Shown: positions 9,204-18,034, numbered from the stretch's first letter. The stretch is DNA of 64,000 bases from Arundinibacter roseus (GCF_004348825.1 NZ_SMJU01000002.1:372001-436000); one strand, 5' to 3'. A program made the numbers and translations. The notes: a model not told the origin generated them from the sequence alone.

Positions 9204-9971
9204 CTACAAACGGTCAATCAGCATACCGCCATCTACATGAATGACCTGTCCGGTGGAGTACGGAAAATCGCCACGCACGAGCGAAGCGACTGCCTTGCCC
9301 ACATCGTCGGGAGTGCCCCAACGGGGTTGCAGCGCCAGGCCTCCTTCAAACAACTGATCGTATTTTCCCTGTACTTTGGACGTCATGTCGGTGGCAATTA
9401 CTCCCGGTCGCACTTCGTATACCGGAATGTTGAACTCAGCCATTTTAACCGCAAAAAGTGCGGAAGTCATGGCTAATCCTGCTTTTGAAATACAGTACTC
9501 GCCCCGGTTGATGGAGGCTACCGTCGCGGATATGGACGTGACAAATACAATTGTACCCTGAAATGCCGGATCTTCTTCTTTTGCCTCGGCCATGCGTTTG
9601 GCAACTGCCTGGGTGAGGAAAAACGGGCCTTCCAAATTCGTGTCCAGCAATTCACGATAGCTTTCGGGGGTAGTTTCCAGCAGGTCGAGCCGCTGCCGGG
9701 GGGCAATTCCCGCATTGTTGATCAATACGTTCAAAGGGCCCAGTTGTTCTACTGCCTGCGCTATGATGGACGTGCGGTCAGTTGCCGAAGCAATACTACC
9801 CTGACAATAAACCACCTGAACGCCCAGGGCGCGCAGGCTTTCCAGCGTTTCCTGCACAGACTCTTCCGGGCGTACGCCGTTGATAGCCAGGTTGTAACCT
9901 TCTTTGGCAAGTGCCTGAGCGATGCCGAGGCCAATGCCCCGGCTCCCGCCCGTAATTAATGCTGTCTTCAT
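9204..9971 (-). CDS. SDR-family oxidoreductase (3-ketoacyl-ACP reductase-like)
   Basis: 255 residues. TGGSRGIG at 7-14, NNAG near 86, a Ser in VTSIS and YCISK form the complete classical SDR set. In this cluster it likely reduces or oxidises a keto-sugar acid during uronate catabolism, as KduD-type SDRs do. Its upstream neighbour (Gfo/Idh) ends 108 bp away and a terminator-like hairpin lies between, so expression may be partly uncoupled from the first three genes. Confidence 0.88.
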   Translation of the reverse strand: MKTALITGGSRGIGLGIAQALAKEGYNLAINGVRPEESVQETLESLRALGVQVVYCQGSIASATDRTSIIAQAVEQLGPLNVLINNAGIAPRQRLDLLETTPESYRELLDTNLEGPFFLTQAVAKRMAEAKEEDPAFQGTIVFVTSISATVASINRGEYCISKAGLAMTSALFAVKMAEFNIPVYEVRPGVIATDMTSKVQGKYDQLFEGGLALQPRWGTPDDVGKAVASLVRGDFPYSTGQVIHVDGGMLIDRL

Positions 9972-10015
9972 GGATTGATTCCTCTTCTGATAATTTAGAA
10001 CTACTGATTTTTTAC

Positions 10016-10068
10016 AAAAAACAGCGGGAAGAATCCCAGAGATTTATATCGCTGACGAATTCTTCCCG
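10016..10068 (-). terminator. Intra-cluster terminator-like hairpin
   Basis: A 10-bp perfect stem, 10025-10034 / 10059-10068, followed on the minus strand by CTG and six T (10016-10021). It lies between the Gfo/Idh gene and the SDR gene and could reduce read-through into the SDR and MFS genes. The loop is 24 nt, which is long, so efficiency is uncertain. Confidence 0.5.
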
Positions 10069-10079
10069 GCGTCTAATAC

Positions 10080-11225
10080 CTATAATTCATTGATTTCTAC
10101 CCACTGCCGTTTTTCCCAGCTTTCGATGCCTTTTTCGGCCAGTTGCACGCCCTTAGCTCCTTCTTTCAGGTTCCAGGGGAACGGAGTATCTTTTACAATG
10201 TGAATTAAAAATAGCTCCCACTGCGCTTTGAAGGCATTGTCAAACAGCTCTTGCTCAGGTACTTTGGCCCAGCCTTCCATAAAGTCGATGGGCTGCTTGA
10301 TGTCTGGATTCCACACAGGTTTTGGCGTATTGCCGTAGTGCTGCGTGACGCACTCACGCAAGCCAGCCACGGCTGAGCCTTTGGTGCCGTCCACGTGCAG
10401 TGTGAGGAGATCGTCGCGCCGAACACGGGTAGTCCACGAGGAGTTGAATTGGGCAATAACACCGCCTTCGAGTTCGAAGGTTGCGTAGCAGGCGTCATCT
10501 GCCGTACACACGTAAGGATTTCCCTGTTCGTCGATGCGCTCCTTGATGTGCGTTGCGCCCAAACAGGAAACGGCCTTCACTTTACCAAACAGATTATCAA
10601 GTACATAGCGCCAATGGCAAAGCATATCTACGATAATACCGCCGTCGTCTTCCTTGCGGTAATTCCAGGAAGGCCGCTGTGCGGGTACGCTGTGGCCTTC
10701 AAATACCCAATAGCCAAATTCGCCGCGTACGGACAGGATTTCACCAAAGAAATCATTTTCCATCAAACGTTTGAGTTTAAGCATGCCGGGCAGCCAAAGT
10801 TTGTCCTGCACAACGCCGTTTTTGAGTCCGGCTTTTTGGCAGAGTTCAAATAATTCAAGTGCTTCTTCGGTACTTGTTCCGGTGGGTTTTTCGCAGTAAA
10901 TATGCTTTCCGGCTTCAATCGCCTGTTTCACGGCAGCCGCCCGACGGCCCGTTACCTGGGCGTCAAAGTAGATTTGGTAGTGCGGATCTGACATTACCGA
11001 ATCAAGATCCGTCGTATATTTTTCAACACCCGACTGCGCGCACAACGCTTTCAGTTTGGCTTCGTTGCGGCCTACCAAAATAGGATCAGGCATGATGATT
11101 TCATCTGCCGAAAGTTTCACGCCGCCCTGCTCCCGAATCGCCTTAATAGAGCGCAGCAAATGTTGGTTGGTTCCCATACGGCCCGTTACGCCGTTCATGA
11201 TAATCCCGATGGTATGTGTTGTCAT
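10080..11225 (-). CDS. Gfo/Idh/MocA-family oxidoreductase (cytoplasmic)
   Basis: 381 residues without an export signal. The N-terminal cofactor domain starts GIIMNGVTGRMGTNQHL, and the catalytic Lys is in YCEKPTG. A conserved DGGIIVDMLCHW follows in the substrate domain. It would oxidise or reduce a sugar acid with NAD(P). Third gene of the minus-strand cluster, 75 bp after the isomerase gene. The neighbouring GH88 enzyme suggests an unsaturated-uronate-derived substrate, but this is inference. Confidence 0.88.
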   Translation of the reverse strand: MTTHTIGIIMNGVTGRMGTNQHLLRSIKAIREQGGVKLSADEIIMPDPILVGRNEAKLKALCAQSGVEKYTTDLDSVMSDPHYQIYFDAQVTGRRAAAVKQAIEAGKHIYCEKPTGTSTEEALELFELCQKAGLKNGVVQDKLWLPGMLKLKRLMENDFFGEILSVRGEFGYWVFEGHSVPAQRPSWNYRKEDDGGIIVDMLCHWRYVLDNLFGKVKAVSCLGATHIKERIDEQGNPYVCTADDACYATFELEGGVIAQFNSSWTTRVRRDDLLTLHVDGTKGSAVAGLRECVTQHYGNTPKPVWNPDIKQPIDFMEGWAKVPEQELFDNAFKAQWELFLIHIVKDTPFPWNLKEGAKGVQLAEKGIESWEKRQWVEINEL

Positions 11226-11300
11226 TGTTGGATGTAGTAGTACTGTTTAGAATTTTTTATAAATCTTAATTTTATAAATAAGCAATTGAATTTCAATTAT

Positions 11301-12113
11301 TTATATTTTCTGAAATGCGTCCGTAATTTTGCCAAGAAACTCGTGTTGATCGGTTTGCCAGTAAATATTGGAGAAAATTTCTACCTCCACATATCCATCA
11401 AATCCGGTTTGATCCACCCATCCGCTGATTTTTTTCAGGTCAATGCAGCCTTCGCCCATGAGCCCGCGGTCATTGAGCAAATCGAGCGTATTTACTTTCC
11501 AGTCGCACACGTGATAGGCCAGCAAATGCCCGTTAGCACCGCAGCGAATGATCTGTTTTTCGAGTTCCGGCTCCCACCACACGTGGTACACATCGACGGC
11601 AACACCGATATGCGACGAACCGATTGCCTCGGCCATGTCGTTGGCCTGCGCCAGCGAATTGATCGCCGAGCGGTCGGCAGCGTACATCGGGTGCAAGGGC
11701 TCAATCGCCAGTTTTACGTTCAGCTGCTCGGCAAGCGGAAGTACCGCCTCAATGCCTTCCTGTATCTGCTGCCGCGAAACTTCAAGCGATTGATCCGGCG
11801 AAGCGCCACACACCAACACAATCAGCGGAGCGCCGAGGGCGGCGGCTTCTTCAACCAGTTTTTTGTTATGATCAATGGCCTTGGCGCGCTCCTGAGCACT
11901 TGTATGCGGAAAAAAGCCCCCCCGAACGTAGGACACCACGTCCAGACCATTGCGGCGGATAAGCTCCCCGGCCTGCGCATGGGTCATGCCTTCCACGGCA
12001 TTTTGCCACACGCTGATACCCTTCACACCGGCGGCGGCGTAGTGTTCAACCGACTCCGTCAGGGTCCAGGGCTTGGTGGTGATGGTATGAATACAGCAAC
12101 GATTTAAATCCAT
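11301..12113 (-). CDS. Sugar phosphate isomerase/epimerase family TIM-barrel protein (cytoplasmic)
   Basis: 270 residues from the ATG at 12113 (MDLNRCCIHTITTKPW). A longer reading to 12260 would overlap the GH88 gene and has no family-like N-terminus, so it was rejected. The barrel has AIEPLHPMYAAD, GVAVDVYHVWWEP and YHVCDWK as metal/substrate elements, ending GYVEVEIFSN. Likely role: isomerisation or epimerisation of the uronate product. It follows the GH88 gene by 50 bp. Confidence 0.86.
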   Translation of the reverse strand: MDLNRCCIHTITTKPWTLTESVEHYAAAGVKGISVWQNAVEGMTHAQAGELIRRNGLDVVSYVRGGFFPHTSAQERAKAIDHNKKLVEEAAALGAPLIVLVCGASPDQSLEVSRQQIQEGIEAVLPLAEQLNVKLAIEPLHPMYAADRSAINSLAQANDMAEAIGSSHIGVAVDVYHVWWEPELEKQIIRCGANGHLLAYHVCDWKVNTLDLLNDRGLMGEGCIDLKKISGWVDQTGFDGYVEVEIFSNIYWQTDQHEFLGKITDAFQKI

Positions 12114-12163
12114 AAGTTCTGAACGTTTTGGATGTAAGTAAGGTAAATTTAAATGTGAAATAC

Positions 12164-13546
12164 TTACGCTTTTACTGCACCCAAATAGGAATAGTAGGGT
12201 TGATCTTTTATGATTCGCTGCAGATACAGCGCCACTTCCCGGGCGTGGTAATCGCCCCACATACTCGACTCACCGCACGGAACCGATTGTCCTTCCGGAA
12301 TGTAGTCCCAGCCATTAGGCTGATGATACACCGAATGTAGAATAAGTCCCTGATGCGTTGGATCGGTAGAAAGGTACGGCTCCTCAAAAAGTGAGTTAAG
12401 AACCGTGAGACCAGCTTGCCAGTAGCGATTTCCGGCTTCGGTTTGGCCTTTATCCGTCAGGTATTTTCCTAACCGCAACAAGCCTTGTGCACCTATGGCA
12501 GCGGCAGAGCCATCGACGGGTTCAAAGGCATTGTACGGGTCAGACGGGCGAGTAGTGTAGTCGCCCAATTTGTGAATTTGCGGCGCTCCGGTGTCCCAGT
12601 AGGGGATTCCGTCGGAGGCCGTATTGGCAATGTAAAAATCGCAGGTAGCCTGCGCGGCTTTCAGATAGATGGCTTCAACGGCTTCTCTTCCACCAAAAGG
12701 AGCAAGTTCCTCATCGGAGAAGTAAGGCAGCGTTTCGAGTTGTTCGGGAAAACCGATCATTGCCCATGCCAGGCCGCGGGTCCAGGTAGTAAAGCCCGAA
12801 AAGCCCTGCTGTGAATTAGGACAACGGTAGTTGCCGTCGTTTACATTAAACACGCATTCGTGGGCGGCACGTCCCCACAAATCGTAGCTGTCGCGGCCTT
12901 CGCCATAAAACACGGAATAGCGCGCAGTCGAAATTGCGTGCATGATTCCACGCTCTAACAGGCTGGTTTTGAGGTCATTTTCGCCCATCAGGCTGTGGCC
13001 CAAAAGATGGGAAACCATCAACGCCCGAACTGAACGAATGGTATCTACAAACAATGAATGCGGGCCGTTGAAGGAATAAATGTAGCCGCCATCTTTAATG
13101 GGAGTCCAGCGGCGAGCCTGCACGGCACCCGACAGTTTGAGGGCGATTTCGTAAAAATTACGTTCCCACTCGTTTTCTTCCAGCCGCCCTTCGTTCATCA
13201 ATCGCACGAGATTTCCGTAGGTGCTGACGTTGTTGAAACCGTGATCGTGTACGCCAAAGTGCCCCACGTGTGAGGCCATTTGCTTCACTGTATTGGCTTT
13301 TGCCATTGCCAGAAAAGCGTCGTCGTTGGTGGCATCATACTGCAAAACTTCGGCTCCGTAGCGGAAACCTTCGGTCCACTCAGTCCAGCCACGGGTGGTA
13401 TATTTTCCCTGCACGGTAAATACAGGCGAACCTTTGGCGGGGTCGTATTCCTTATTAATGAGGTGAATTTTTTCGCCGGAAAGTTGCCACAGGCGGTCCA
13501 GCTTGGGCTGCAAAGCGGCAGCCGTTAAGTCATTTTTGATTTGCAT
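12164..13546 (-). CDS. GH88 unsaturated glucuronyl hydrolase
   Basis: 460 residues forming an alpha/alpha-barrel. HDHGF and FVDTIRSV match the regions that carry the two catalytic Asp in GH88 enzymes. TTWTRGLAWAMIGF matches the substrate-site S-x-W-x-R-G-x-A-W segment, and DGSAAAIGAQGLL is also typical. The enzyme removes a 4,5-unsaturated uronic acid from the end of oligosaccharides left by polysaccharide lyases, by hydration of the double bond. There is no signal peptide, so it acts in the cytoplasm on imported oligomers. First gene of the minus-strand cluster, with a good promoter at 13683-13713. Confidence 0.9.
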   Translation of the reverse strand: MQIKNDLTAAALQPKLDRLWQLSGEKIHLINKEYDPAKGSPVFTVQGKYTTRGWTEWTEGFRYGAEVLQYDATNDDAFLAMAKANTVKQMASHVGHFGVHDHGFNNVSTYGNLVRLMNEGRLEENEWERNFYEIALKLSGAVQARRWTPIKDGGYIYSFNGPHSLFVDTIRSVRALMVSHLLGHSLMGENDLKTSLLERGIMHAISTARYSVFYGEGRDSYDLWGRAAHECVFNVNDGNYRCPNSQQGFSGFTTWTRGLAWAMIGFPEQLETLPYFSDEELAPFGGREAVEAIYLKAAQATCDFYIANTASDGIPYWDTGAPQIHKLGDYTTRPSDPYNAFEPVDGSAAAIGAQGLLRLGKYLTDKGQTEAGNRYWQAGLTVLNSLFEEPYLSTDPTHQGLILHSVYHQPNGWDYIPEGQSVPCGESSMWGDYHAREVALYLQRIIKDQPYYSYLGAVKA

Positions 13547-13682
13547 AGAATAAATGAAATGTACCTGATTTTATGCTGAAATTTTCTCCCAATCCTTACG
13601 CAACTTTCTCTGTACACTGCAACGGAGGACTTTCCACTACTCGTCTGAATGGTAATATTCAGGAGTGAGGTTTAGGATTTAA

Positions 13683-13713
13683 CAAAGATATTACTGAAAG
13701 AAACGGCCATCAA
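13683..13713 (-). promoter_or_regulatory. Promoter of the uronate operon
   Basis: On the minus strand TATCTTTG (13690-13683) fits the Bacteroidota -7 motif TAnnTTTG, and TTG (13713-13711) lies exactly 20 bp upstream as a -33 element. The GH88 start is about 137 bp downstream. The 21-bp repeat copy begins 13 bp upstream of the -33 element. Confidence 0.65.
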
Positions 13714-13725
13714 GGTACTTTTTTG

Positions 13726-13746
13726 TCAGTTTATGGCACTTTTCCG
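13726..13746 (+). repeat. 21-bp direct repeat, left copy
   Basis: Identical over 21 nt to 17120-17140, with flanking bases differing on both sides. It contains CAGTTTATGGCACTTTTCCG preceded by T. Here it is outside any gene, between the R-M unit and the uronate operon promoter. Confidence 0.9.
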
Positions 13747-13904
13747 GACTAGTTTGTAGCAGAAGAAGAGGGCAACTTGATTTTGCGTTGGGAGATGGAT
13801 TTCGAAAATCTTTGGCTGAGGATGACTTGGGTTCATTTATTTTATAAACAGGGTGATTGGCATTCCAATTCCGGCATGCTTCTTACAGGCTGAGAGATTG
13901 AAGT

Positions 13905-16900
13905 TTAGATGGTTTCCTCAATAATTTTAATTTCTTCACTTGTCAGGCCATAAAGTTCATAAACCAACTGATCGATTTTTTCCTCGGTTGATTCAATATC
14001 CACTTTAAAATTTTTAATTCTTTCTTTTTCTTTAAGAAAATACTGTATCCAACCTGATTCCTCAGAAAGAGTTAGTTTAATTTTATGTGCCGATAATTCA
14101 GATAAGAAATTTTTGGCGTCTAAATCAAACCAGTTAAGAAGTTTATTACTAATTTTTATTAAATCATATTTTGTTGCTAATAATTTTATAAATATTTCTT
14201 TTTCTTTGTTGAATAAGAATATTTTTGAAGATAAATAAATAGCACTTTCAGTTAATTCGTTTGAATAACTGTTTAAATTTGAAGGGATAGGGAAAGTACC
14301 AAGATTGTCTAAACTAATTTTTGCAAATACCTTACCTTTAATATCATGAAGTAATCGATAAAATAAAGTTGCGGGTTTTGAGTTTAAAATGGCCAATAAA
14401 GCTTCAAGTGAATTCTTTTCTTCTTTTAAATATATTCCATGGACAAGAGTGTCAAAATAATAATTATTTTCATCAATACAAGAAATTAATGAATCCCCGG
14501 TCTTTCTAATTAATAATTTTTTGTTTTCAAATAAATCAGGAGTCCGAAGTGCAAAGTCAATTCTATTTTGTTTATTCATGCCTTCTTTTGTTTTAATATC
14601 TTCAATAGAAATTCTATTTACAATAGAAGAATCATAATTAATATAGTTGCCAGACCAAGATATTATGTAACGAGAAATATCACGTCCCCAAATTATTGGT
14701 TTGTGCAGTTCAGATTCTTTATTTTCAGAAATTAGAATGTGTTTAACATTCCCAGGATTTAAACCATTTTTTAATGAATAATAATCTTTTACTTGTTTAT
14801 AAGAATGTAATTTTTTCAAAATTGATTGGGAACTTGAAGAAATTATTGAAATTTCGCAGTTGGGCACATCCAAAAAAAAGCTTTGAGGTACTTTATTTTC
14901 CAAGACGTTGTAATTCATAATGAAATTTTCGATTTTTTCTGCTACGGCTAAGCGAGTGATATTTTCTGGATTAATTTTTATTTTGAATTTTAAGAGTAAG
15001 CTACTTCCTACTTCTGCATCTTCGAATACTTTTTCAGTAATTGTATAAATTTCCTCTATTTCAGTATTTAGGATAAGAGCCTTTCTTATTGCTTCAAAAT
15101 ATGTATTAAAAAGTAGAGATTTAGGGATAATAAAGTGAACAGTTCCTTTATTAAAGATTTGTAGCATCCTTTCAATAAAAAGGATATATAAATTAGTTTT
15201 ATAGTTTGTAAATGGAAAATGTCTATTAAAATGATCTTGTGATTTTGGGTCAATAAAAATACCATAAGGTGGATTTCCAATCACTACATCAAAACCTCCA
15301 TTTGCAAATATTTCCGGAAACTCTTTTTGCCAATTGAAGGCTTTTTCTCCTGCGATTTCGGGGTCGTCTATCAGGGAGTTTCCGCATTTGATATTGTTTG
15401 TCAGGCTATTGAGTTTTCGGCCTTTCTTTGCTGTTCTAAGCCAAAGTGAAAGTTTGGCAATTTCCACAGATTCTTCGTTCAGATCAACGCCATAGATGTT
15501 CTTTTCAAGGATGTCCGTAGTGATGTCAGAAAGAACCAAGCCGCCTCCAAAGAGCTGTGCACGTAAATCATCAATTTTTCGGTGTTCAATAATCAAAAAA
15601 TCCAGGGCCTGATTCAGGAATGCTCCTGAGCCACAAGCCGGGTCAAGGATTGTTAAGGTTAATAGCCAATTTCTGTATTCATTTAGTTTATCATCCAGAA
15701 TTTTTATAGTATCTCTTTTGCGATTTTTACGTCCTTTTGCATACTCTTCATCAACTAGATCAAGTTCCTTCCTTTTTTCATCGCACAGTTTACCAATAGT
15801 ATTTTCTACAATATATTTTGTAATAAACTTAGGCGTATAAAAAATTCCGTCTTTCTTCCTTTTTGTCTTTTGACTGTCAACTTTTTCGCCTTTAATTTGG
15901 GCTTGAACATTTTCAATTTCACCCAGTGAGTGTTCAAATATATGTCCAAGAATATTTACGTCAACATCAGTTTCAAAATCATAGTTGCTTAACGCAAGGG
16001 TATGATAATGAAGAATGTCATCATCAATTGAGATAGTGTCTAAAATTTCATCAGGAGCAAACAATCCGCCATTGTATGCATATACATCATATTTTTTGCC
16101 TTTATATCCCGTATTCATATAGCCGAAATATTTCTTAAATCGATCATACAACGGGACATATTCGTCTAATTCATCTTTCAGCGTAGTCCACTGTTTTACA
16201 ATCTCACTTATAGAGTTTGGTGGCAAAAGCAATCTATCCTCAGCAAAGAATATAAATAAAAATCTGTCAAGTAGTTTTTGTGTTTTCTTAAAAAGTAAAA
16301 GTTTGTCAGTTTCGGGATTATTTTTTACAAGATTATTATAAATAGCTTCTCGGAATTTTGAATAATCTGCATAAAGTTTTTTAGTTATATTTTCTTCCTG
16401 TAATAAAGATGATTCTTTTATTTTTTGTGGCAATCCATTGAGTAAATTGTCTTTTTCAAGACAAATCCAAAGTAAGGAGAACTGATCTTTGGTTAAATTA
16501 AATAAGTCAAAGTCGATATGATCAACTGCATTTTGTATATAAAAGCGTAGTTTTTCAAAATTTGATGTAATGACATAAACACATTTTGGATGATGATTCT
16601 TGTAGCCAAAAGCCTGCGTTTCAATTTTGTCTAAATCAGTTGTGTCTGTTCCCTTTAATTCAATTACTGCTAGGGCTTCTCCATTTTTCAAGATAGCTCC
16701 ATCAGCTTTTTTACTATTTGTTATATTTTTTAATTCTGTCGTTAGATTGAAATTTGGTTGCGGATTTAGCGTATATCCAAAAATTAGGACGAACAGTTCT
16801 CGTAAAAATCCTTCCTGAAACTGCTCTTCTTTGGAATTTCTAATGTTCTCCTGAATTGAAGGATTGCCAAAATAAGATTGAAATTTCTGATATTTCTGTT

Positions 16901-16964
16901 CGATTAGAACGGAATCTAATTCATTCAAATACTTTTTCTCTACTGACTTTTGGAACAAACTCAT
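13905..16964 (-). CDS. Type IIG restriction-modification enzyme (Eco57I-like DNA adenine methylase with nuclease domain)
   Basis: 1019 residues. The N-terminal nuclease-like region has D88 followed by E102-L-K104 (KKADG ... AVIELKG), a PD-(D/E)xK pattern. A helical part comes next, then a gamma-class N6-adenine methylase with DGIFYTPKF near 372, SAM-binding DPACGSGAF at 441-449 and catalytic NPPYG at 564-568. The last about 350 residues would be the TaqI-like target recognition domain. One polypeptide thus could both methylate and cut DNA. The gene is much more AT-rich than its neighbours, stands alone, and is bracketed by a direct repeat, all suggesting transfer. Recognition site unknown. 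Confidence 0.88.
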   Translation of the reverse strand: MSLFQKSVEKKYLNELDSVLIEQKYQKFQSYFGNPSIQENIRNSKEEQFQEGFLRELFVLIFGYTLNPQPNFNLTTELKNITNSKKADGAILKNGEALAVIELKGTDTTDLDKIETQAFGYKNHHPKCVYVITSNFEKLRFYIQNAVDHIDFDLFNLTKDQFSLLWICLEKDNLLNGLPQKIKESSLLQEENITKKLYADYSKFREAIYNNLVKNNPETDKLLLFKKTQKLLDRFLFIFFAEDRLLLPPNSISEIVKQWTTLKDELDEYVPLYDRFKKYFGYMNTGYKGKKYDVYAYNGGLFAPDEILDTISIDDDILHYHTLALSNYDFETDVDVNILGHIFEHSLGEIENVQAQIKGEKVDSQKTKRKKDGIFYTPKFITKYIVENTIGKLCDEKRKELDLVDEEYAKGRKNRKRDTIKILDDKLNEYRNWLLTLTILDPACGSGAFLNQALDFLIIEHRKIDDLRAQLFGGGLVLSDITTDILEKNIYGVDLNEESVEIAKLSLWLRTAKKGRKLNSLTNNIKCGNSLIDDPEIAGEKAFNWQKEFPEIFANGGFDVVIGNPPYGIFIDPKSQDHFNRHFPFTNYKTNLYILFIERMLQIFNKGTVHFIIPKSLLFNTYFEAIRKALILNTEIEEIYTITEKVFEDAEVGSSLLLKFKIKINPENITRLAVAEKIENFIMNYNVLENKVPQSFFLDVPNCEISIISSSSQSILKKLHSYKQVKDYYSLKNGLNPGNVKHILISENKESELHKPIIWGRDISRYIISWSGNYINYDSSIVNRISIEDIKTKEGMNKQNRIDFALRTPDLFENKKLLIRKTGDSLISCIDENNYYFDTLVHGIYLKEEKNSLEALLAILNSKPATLFYRLLHDIKGKVFAKISLDNLGTFPIPSNLNSYSNELTESAIYLSSKIFLFNKEKEIFIKLLATKYDLIKISNKLLNWFDLDAKNFLSELSAHKIKLTLSEESGWIQYFLKEKERIKNFKVDIESTEEKIDQLVYELYGLTSEEIKIIEETI

Positions 16965-17119
16965 GATGGGCTATTATTTTTCCTTGCAAAATACAATTTA
17001 TTGATCATTCCCAATAGTGCTTATTGAAATTACGTCATTGTACCTGATGTTTGTTATGTATTTTATTGAAAACCAGTATGTTGACAGAATATGTAAATAT
17101 CTTATCTTCTTTCCTAACC

Positions 17120-17140
17120 TCAGTTTATGGCACTTTTCCG
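17120..17140 (+). repeat. 21-bp direct repeat, right copy (3' end of AraC gene)
   Basis: Same 21 nt as 13726-13746. On the minus strand it encodes the last residues RKSAIN and the TGA stop of the AraC-type gene, so an insertion at this site leaves the protein intact. Confidence 0.9.
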
Positions 17141-18034
17141 CACCGATTCCCGGTATTCGCTGGGGGTTAGTCCGGTTTTGCGTTTGAAGATTCGGCCAAA
17201 GTAGGAGGGGTCTTCCATGTGCAGGGAATAGGCGATTTCCTTGGCGCTCATGGGTGTAAAAACCAACAGCCGCTTGGCTTCCATCAGCAGGCGGGTTTGG
17301 AGGTAATCTCCGGCGGCTACGCCCAAATGATTCTTGACAGATTTACTCAAATAATCGGGCGAAACCTGCAATTGGCCTGCGTAATATTGCACAGCATGCT
17401 GCTCCCGAAACTGCTTATCCACAAGTTCCTGAAAACGAACCACAAGATCAGGAAGTGTAAAGCCTGTCATCCGGTTTTCTTCGATTTGCAAAGAAAGTGT
17501 AGCGCTTTTTTGCAGCAGAATTCCCAGGTATTTTCCGTTCATGATGCGCTCGGCCGGAGTGGTGAGGTGGTCGGCTACCATGTTTTCGAGCAGGTTGTGA
17601 AAGTACTTTTTGTCGGTGGCCGTCAGCGGTAGTACCGGCTGTCGCTCGGCAGATCTGAAAAAAGGAAAATGCGCCAAACGTTGGCTATCGGGATTATAAA
17701 ACGAAAAAAAATCTTCTGAAAAAGCCAGAATATACCCCTGACAAGGACTCGTAAAACGCAGCAAATGGACTTGTCCGGGCGTGAGAAAATGCAATCCGGC
17801 CCCCTGAATCGGGAAAGTCCGAAAATCAATTTCATGAAATCCTTCACCTTCCTCAATAAATAGAATTTCGTAATAACTGTGCCGATGTGGCGCATCGGTT
17901 GGCAAAGGAGTGATGGGCAACGGCGAGGCCTGTTCAGGCACCGGGCGCTGACTATTTTTGAACCGAAAGAGTTTGAGCGCAGGAACGTCGGGCGTGTCGG
18001 ACGATAGCTGATGAATGGGAATGCGTTCGGTCAT
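17120..18034 (-). CDS. AraC-family transcriptional regulator
   Basis: 304 residues from the ATG at 18034; a TTG two codons upstream is possible but less likely. The N-terminal part is a cupin-like effector domain (HRHSYYEILFIEEGEGFHEIDF) and the C-terminal 100 residues carry two HTH motifs ending YFGRIFKRKTGLTPSEYRE. The gene faces the uronate operon in the same direction. Without the inserted R-M unit it would end about 13 bp from that operon's -33 element, so it is a good candidate for its sugar-responsive regulator. It follows the DUF4126 gene by 42 bp. Confidence 0.9.
   Translation of the reverse strand: MTERIPIHQLSSDTPDVPALKLFRFKNSQRPVPEQASPLPITPLPTDAPHRHSYYEILFIEEGEGFHEIDFRTFPIQGAGLHFLTPGQVHLLRFTSPCQGYILAFSEDFFSFYNPDSQRLAHFPFFRSAERQPVLPLTATDKKYFHNLLENMVADHLTTPAERIMNGKYLGILLQKSATLSLQIEENRMTGFTLPDLVVRFQELVDKQFREQHAVQYYAGQLQVSPDYLSKSVKNHLGVAAGDYLQTRLLMEAKRLLVFTPMSAKEIAYSLHMEDPSYFGRIFKRKTGLTPSEYRESVRKSAIN

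Larger units (their letters stand above)
13547..13904. other. Intergenic region between GH88 gene and R-M gene
   Basis: No ORF. It holds the minus-strand promoter of the GH88 operon (13683-13713), then the left copy of the 21-bp repeat (13726-13746). The 158 bp between that repeat and the R-M stop codon show no gene and no T-rich terminator that I can see. Confidence 0.8.
13726..17140. mobile_element. Putative inserted restriction-modification unit flanked by direct repeats
   Basis: An exact 21-bp direct repeat (13726-13746 and 17120-17140) brackets a visibly AT-rich segment holding one gene, a type IIG restriction-modification enzyme. The right copy is the last 21 nt of the AraC-type gene including its stop codon; the left copy stands alone. 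No integrase, transposase or terminal inverted repeat is visible, so the unit would be passive. R-M units inserted with long target duplications have been reported in other bacteria (e.g. Helicobacter). Insertion here is inferred, not proven. Confidence 0.5.

Noticed and set aside
11286-12107. 273-aa ORF antisense to the isomerase gene
   Set aside because: Mirror of the TIM-barrel gene; no family pattern.
12114-12260. Longer N-terminus for the isomerase gene
   Set aside because: Would overlap the GH88 coding end by about 97 bp and has no family-like sequence; ATG at 12113 fits.
13905-16964. R-M protein as a BREX PglX methylase
   Set aside because: No brx/pgl partner genes nearby, and an N-terminal PD-(D/E)xK-like motif points to a self-contained type IIG enzyme.
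13560-17050. Second short repeat (TGTACCTGAT) near both ends of the R-M unit
   Set aside because: Only 10 bp, one copy outside and one inside the 21-bp repeats; likely chance.
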